Shown: piece after piece, positions 63,101-64,000 of the stretch
Layout: each line of letters opens with the position of its first letter
Numbering within the stretch: the stretch's first letter is position 1
Source: a virus
Strand: one strand, 5' to 3'
Length of the DNA: 64,000 nucleotides
IMG/VR virus record: IMGVR_UViG_3300044707_000321
Coordinates: 1-64,000 of that record
Translations under genes and position numbers: made by a program
The notes under the pieces: generated by a model
Databases searched by the model: none
Told to the model about the DNA's origin: nothing
What the model saw: the letters and a program-made list of their open reading frames with translations, nothing else

Positions 63101-64000
63101 CGCATAGGTTCTCAGGAAGTCGCCAATCGCTCGGCCCGTGGGATTCTCTGCGATGGTTCTCATCATGAACTCAGTTTCGGGCGAAGCCTCAGACTCAATC
63201 CCTTGGAGTCTCCCTTGGCTTAGGAAGTCCTCCATCTTGCCATCGTTTTCCTTGTACTTAACAAACTCTTCAACGGCCATAGTCAGGGTTGGCTTAATGT
63301 CCAATTCCCCGTCACCAAGAACCGCTAGATCCGGCCCAGCCTGTACAAGTCCGGCACGGAGTCCGATAAGACCGAGATTTTCCGCATCTTCCGCAAGAGT
63401 CGTAATGAGAGTGTCGCTACCTTGACCAAAGTTAAGGGCCATAAGTGCGCCCATAACCCTGTTCTCCATAGCCTTGCTCCAAGTACCGTTCTTGTTTCTT
63501 AACTCTCTAGGAGATCCGATTGCGTTGTAGAAATCAGATAAAACCTTGTCGTTGCGCTTAAGAAGTATCTCTCCATTCGATCCGGCCCGTAGGTTGCTGA
63601 TCAGCTTGGGATTATCGATAAACTCAAGCGCATCGTATGATGCTTGTTCCGCCACACTCATTCCCTCGATGTTCGAATCCCTAACGAATTGCCGAATCTT
63701 GCTAGGATTCTCGTCACCCTGATACATACCCACGTAGTCGGGGCGTTTCATTGTATCGACCTTTGCTATCTCCGATTCCGGTTCGCCCATCTGTCGCATC
63801 GTGTTCTTGATCTCATCCCTAAGCCCTTGAGCGTTCTTTTGGCCTAATGCTTGATCTGCCGATGGTGTCTCGGCCATTTGATAAACAAGGTTTTTGGCGT
63901 TTGTCCTGCCGTGACCGCTATAAATACGACCATCCTTACCTACAATCGTAAGACCGGTATCGGAAGTAGAAGCCGGCCTAGCCCACATCGCATGATTCGG
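51185..64000 (-). CDS. Giant polyvalent protein (partial, >4,270 aa): ParB-like, RelA/SpoT-like, adenine methylase, SNF2 helicase, sigma-70-like, virion C-terminus
   Basis: The frame is open through the right edge and has no stop in window until 51185; the first in-window Met is at 63988. Numbering from it: DdrB/ParB-like IVGKDGRIYSGHGRTNA at 15-31; RelA/SpoT-like fold ~470-590; second ParB-like TYTIIDGNATSQG at 812-824; N6-adenine methylase ~1050-1320; SNF2 helicase ~1835-2460; sigma-70-like region 2 and 4 at 2744-2894; coiled coils; and ~3640-4250 a conserved virion-associated (LPD38-like) C-terminus with VNSILSGAKTFIANLSSGP. Such proteins are injected with phage DNA in known cases to defend it. 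Length compares with the largest known polyvalent proteins. The three-part transcription-replication-modification content is unusual. Confidence 0.85.
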   Translation of the reverse strand, partial: PNHAMWARPASTSDTGLTIVGKDGRIYSGHGRTNAKNLVYQMAETPSADQALGQKNAQGLRDEIKNTMRQMGEPESEIAKVDTMKRPDYVGMYQGDENPSKIRQFVRDSNIEGMSVAEQASYDALEFIDNPKLISNLRAGSNGEILLKRNDKVLSDFYNAIGSPRELRNKNGTWSKAMENRVMGALMALNFGQGSDTLITTLAEDAENLGLIGLRAGLVQAGPDLAVLGDGELDIKPTLTMAVEEFVKYKENDGKMEDFLSQGRLQGIESEASPETEFMMRTIAENPTGRAIGDFLRTYAVSAEAMKRERQAYGGGMFPETELPLTVMDVLKMATSIVSKGDSTQTLSSPARNTAETLAGKLSAFLDLSKNPQKQKIAQYVANYHKNGLYGLINKMLEPVPSGASLPPQAYQFEERLEKILSVGDPAIDITLPDGNKVNLNGVGASKVLASFLEGVSKQQDNFRDLIGKVTAGRDWIALVASPKKMKRLAEKIIFEKKGVVADDAKDILRATISVNTLDEMDEAIAEIQKYARVTQDKKNLYLDTENTGYAHRLILIEWDGLNWEAEVQINLPEMLLAKDIGHRFYEKIRSLEALATTIRNSEEVLAIERQIEELQGKVDQVWRGARDLITKRLNASKDLTRGASNVETSGNRVSGTSSQRQALTPSTATGVSSTSNSLVLGSEINSSRSGTLEGSSGVVGMTTINSQKYAVPQPESIVYANVEDFRGTVDSSRLANVSENEASLGIIFNTKASGSFVVKLDKLISPVNELNDEGFVAGKKADPRQTAINRMVSNLNGETFTPREPIDLADNGDGTYTIIDGNATSQGLMLAGWQNAVGVVKEFALSAPRRNTQDANQLSLFDETGSASVLSNSKQGGIESGEQYGQPRTRQSTEEPARTQDGLRGSDELFSEYANRSTQPASQESGTPREVYPREVSGDGMDSVGQRGGVEPTGGIRSGDGVQSGTQDTNLIEGESGSVGSNQDSARENLPVRVKPTVERPAEGTPERNHEITPEDILAPKGDVTRLKTNISVIQLLKKLESEDRNATTEEKKILAQYVGWGGLSQALDEDKADRASRIDEMRRYGYYDEEEIKSVENWNKKYGKYYNEVKDLLSEDEFRSAKASTTNAHYTSPKVINYMWDAVRKLGFNGGTVLEPAGGIGHFFGLMPKDMADASYTKAVELDSLSGRIMRKLYPETDVQITGFEDADIPDNSIDLAISNVPFANVQMYDSGLEAQGAPKLSLHNYFFAKALEKVRPSGVVAFITTSNTLDANVVQRKWIADHGELIGAVRLPNTAFSENANTEVTTDIIFIRKPDGKMPSFNPESFKSTKEVSLDNGGTVKINEYFDRNPDMILGRLANDGSMYGGKEEMTVRPFQDGRTLESLLSKSLEKLSGDVMGQSKPVDREAITNEEAMRGKKVGTLAMLEDGKLGIAGVENSDEEILSPKNRPIATGFIQVRDALNELYRMEMDPESQDAEIEDQRKALNVAYDNFVARNGSFHANSKLLDFDPDYYRIIGAENEVKSDSKAENVKKFLTRKKNYTKGDIFTKRILTPRQEPTSASSVEDAMGISLGWKGTLDTDYIAGLIGKSKDEVENDILSKGIGFRDPATGLVSTKEEYLSGNVRKKLKIAEEKAKKDNSYEANIEALKKVQPVDVPFSDISMNLGANWIPTDIISDFGRSILKTRVTVTYSKGVGDVSSDRYTVTYGSDGKGARSMADLPSVATSIYGTDRMSGVRLLEMALNMQTPMVFDTIDEKKVLNAGETEKAKLAMEKIKESFAQYASSKPEVSEELAKQYNEKRNSHALRQYDGQFLTFPWLAKGYDLYPDKKNVVWRAIQDGKMLIAHGVGGGKTVIGTALTMELRRLGLAKKPMIVVHNATLEQFAGTIGRMAPTSRVLVARKKDFEKSKRKEFVAKIASGDWDAVVMAHSTFNQIKDDPEYVKKITYELIDELRDAIAQTMSESNEVSRYGRISKKKDPSVKEKEKQIKRLEERLKRVQERKVDDVLTFQELGVDAIILDEAHIYKKMPFVTKLKNIAGIDNSPTESGTSLLTKARFIQEKNKGRNMFTMTGTPVTNTLGEVWNQVRLIDPELLAEFGSSSFDSFVSTFAEVERSAELRANGKYKSIQRLSKLANLPEWNKMFRTRADVKMGGDMVVKNRPEIKDGKPDLIAVEATPQVIEYKKIIDRIIDDFDSMDGREKKENSHIPLVTYNACKLASIDMRLVDDKAKDEAGSKSNTMIEKVFELYKRTNDYNGTQVIFSDRYRPMKTESLSFNGLDSGVETDDSEDSGMDLISGVKEEEKEEREAEFMGGFNLYTDIKEKLIKKGVKPEEIAVINDFKTDQAKEQLFEKVNNGTVRIIIGSTQKLGTGVNMQGRMIAGHNLDVPWTPAEMEQRDGRVIRQGNIHSELGIPVEIYRYGMKDTLDSALWQKLEFKERFIKQALSGKISGRVIEDDSGLLSLAEQKAILSGPMGLEKFNTETKIRELENQERAWVQSSFDAIQAGKNAELQVKAYENRLNQTREFLSEVSNWTPEPTAMIEGVALTKENDIRDAIQQYFDKRRDQAVQTGKSFPASVEAKKPLGEFTYNGTKITLSPASVDEILGEPDPKKAFKVETGVMVNGRELGSKVKSAGYVVSALRDLVKNLKSYEKQFINGMESAQETADSATIASSKAFPRKEELDGLRAKYAKIMEDYTDKGKTKRVEAEQMQLNAPALTPSKASLLSKDAMNLIEPIARSFVSPQTSLDEAIQIGRIALIKAVQGFDPNAGDFDKYAKAVVRNALKKNYSRNEATAREISMRSMNIDSPVSGESTAPLGSIIPDENQSLPSQSAITNDAQRLMQTMIDGLPVRPRTVVSAYMNGEGVSQIAEKMGISRQYALTMLNNALSVLRKRLAKVGIEETKDLISGSTREIISRLNSPLRAITREEEQAQAEYLTELARSRGLTLDQFATERIDEFLDSAKAWRQAHPIQDDEMQMLGSSTRQSKSKFRLPNNKRYEAEQFELGFMKSMMEVAEKDQTGKGDISEEGKKFVIEALAEYLASKTSLDNVAKGQIQTDKSLDKYPDLKWSFEKFGKIAQNNSIMEDIRIENNKKVKEAYKVLEQNENNRVIAFENDEGEKLLVSKAIINPEDKVGVNDFNYKQVPLTDFRNTAYRITRYTSSYGILGAIVSPTTVITPDGQSITPTSHSVFPNKTQAIMSAMGVRNPQREIHEGFKPMESLFSPTRNPDMDAVEEYMDYLGKELPETNELINKADNERNRFKITGNPTLANPAKGMGRNLVNAVDEARKDILQRRPDVIVMAEARALLANDEEGVKRMLLERAVDPSQAGLPTDVEVRSAKLLVEKLARRAMTSGDEKAQREASILAYAYRQTGSEVARSLRARIDDYKTPAERHKAFLTDLIFNPTKEIERKIKYAISPAEKSRRIQQLEAQLLNESNPTTEEELKRVRKEPDSNDILQSETAKRLAKIETALGKWGVTLADLFSGEVQVSLKTSSMIDNTLKGLNPREVKAIRMIQQRNDVSKIKRITGLKAEEIEALRQSVAEEIRQKLMPKTRRGATVEDLATEELGASASYGNQNVSEADALRQADRILSAMGLDDAYTKPNMFKRRRAKVAPAGPNFPRPELTEDGYTFDITDAIQVKRVARAIQTVESSMDDILVEMWVNSILSGAKTFIANLSSGPFSVYEMTVGRGIQSMVNLAFNDPKSASFGEFKPLVAGISPAISRAWSNAVATWYTESGFFEEDILDQPIKLLGELDRQGGVTTRGVSISGAKGRFIRIPSRLLLATDDFVKTMTAQMEVGAQAYRMGKANGLTGQEMERFIREQVNTAGSDAWIKASEKAYAYTFQTELPTIGESKNVMDVVGASARALNKFVKARPESEVGRMLLRPFQLIFPFIRTPFNLLKEGVKKSPLGLPDTLISIGRGIRFDKDGISLSSDMKPEVIENISNQLVSSMVTAVIWGMVEGDDDDDDKYIVISGSKPSKLTGQGERDLANRTLPAMTIRVGSKQFSYARIDPLATALGTTVDMIRAIKKGQQGLPPAEVLAMFQSYLMQAVESKTYMRGMDDLGNLLNGQNNVGTWTAGQLGTVLVPNLIRQPLREMDPYVRDTKTGKDTLKGIAYSVLPAPMLAPPPLRTPEGVEIKKRGNALIRAISPITFEDAPEPSKLDQFMMKYNRNNPSDPFYVSRPTASYKTLTGNDKKMTPEQYSRFTKSAGEKAKMAVAPLLGMGQTPEAKDKISSAIQKARTDARREQFGIPLKDLLKE
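55307..55759 (-). other. Sigma-70-like region 2 and region 4 within the giant protein
   Basis: Residues 2744-2894. TSLDEAIQIGRIALIKAVQG then FDPNAGDFDKYAKAVVRNAL is sigma region 2 (the D-x-x-Q-E-G-x-I-G-L-x-x-A-x-x-x-F-D-x-x-x-G-x-x-F pattern). RPRTVVSAYMNGEGVSQIAE then KMGISRQYALTMLNNALSVL is the region 4 helix-turn-helix, preceded by the LP linker (MIDGLPVRPRT). They are separated by a ~55-residue linker. It may bind host core RNA polymerase and direct it to phage promoters on entry. Confidence 0.72.
56609..58486 (-). other. SNF2/DEAH helicase domain within the giant protein
   Basis: Residues ~1835-2460. AHGVGGGKTVIG (Walker A), DAIILDEAHIYKK (DEAH, motif II), TMTGTPVTNTLGE (motif III), and RIIIGSTQKLGTGVNMQGRM then EQRDGRVIRQGN (motifs V-VI). 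It is a superfamily 2 translocase of the type fused to methylases in phage polyvalent proteins, likely moving along DNA during entry or modification. Confidence 0.85.
60029..60841 (-). other. N6-adenine DNA methylase domain within the giant protein
   Basis: Residues ~1050-1320. YVGWGGLSQALDED is typical of N12-class methylases; NAHYTSPKVI, then VLEPAGGIGHFFG (SAM motif I), and DLAISNVPFANVQ (motif IV NVPF instead of NPPY). FVTTSNTLDANV-like strands follow. The altered NVPF tetrad is common in phage megaproteins and may change activity. Confidence 0.75.
62219..62581 (-). other. RelA/SpoT-like nucleotidyltransferase domain within the giant protein
   Basis: Residues ~470-590. KKMKRLAEKII, DDAKDILRATISV (motif D...R), YLDTENTGYAHRLILI (GY motif), WEAEVQINLPEML (E-x-Q-I) and DIGHRFYEKIRS follow the RelA synthetase order (K, D/R, GYxxxH, ExQ, H). 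This fold makes (p)ppGpp or similar. Catalytic Gln-Ile-Asn in place of QIRT is a deviation, so activity is uncertain. Confidence 0.5.

Overview
The window looks like most of the genome of a temperate tailed bacteriophage, in its free (circular or concatemeric) form rather than as an integrated prophage. It has a large terminase, portal, capsid, scaffold, tail and fibre genes, lysis genes, a replication and recombination block, and a tyrosine integrase next to an attP-like copy of a tRNA 3' end. Phage structural genes lie on both sides of that site, which would not be so if one end of an integrated prophage lay there. Clear Shine-Dalgarno sequences and pervasive ATGA stop/start overlaps indicate a bacterial host that uses SD-led, coupled translation. 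The host itself cannot be named from the sequence. Portal, capsid and connector proteins resemble those of short-tailed (podovirus, N4/P22-like) phages.

Layout. From 1 to 21,956 nearly every gene is on the minus strand. First comes the beginning of a huge virion-type protein running off the left edge (1-4443), then charged virion proteins, a beta-rich structural protein and the large terminase (8774-10534). Next is a run of small genes with a DUF3431 protein and a 3D-domain cell-wall enzyme candidate. The replication block follows: DnaC-like loader, initiator with an internal iteron array, SSB-like protein, VRR-NUC nuclease, and a four-cysteine RecB-like nuclease with RecT. The lysogeny block (21.97-23.76 kb) holds attP, integrase, an excisionase-like gene overlapping integrase antisense, and a twin palindromic operator. 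An accessory block of small minus-strand genes (23.68-27.5 kb) diverges from a plus-strand operon (27.6-31.1 kb) that ends in an XRE-type regulator. From 31.1 to 64.0 kb the genes are again on the minus strand: phosphoesterase, lysis cassette, fibre and tail proteins, two extreme 12-bp-repeat proteins, capsid and scaffold, RmlC-like and glycosyltransferase genes, portal, and a polyvalent protein of more than 4,270 residues running off the right edge.

The most interesting content is of two kinds. (1) The giant protein combines ParB-like, RelA/SpoT-like, adenine methylase, SNF2 helicase and sigma-70-like domains with a virion-associated C-terminus. It may be continuous with the open frame at the left edge if the genome is circular, giving one protein of more than 5,700 residues. 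(2) There are several unannotated DNA-level systems: a scattered dyad TTGTTG-N9-CAACAA, a repeated near-leaderless promoter module TTGTCA-N18-TATNGA followed by a start codon, six 11-bp iterons inside the replication initiator gene, and two GGTGTTWWACACC operators in the lysogeny region. Together they suggest a genome-wide regulatory network controlled by the phage's own regulators.
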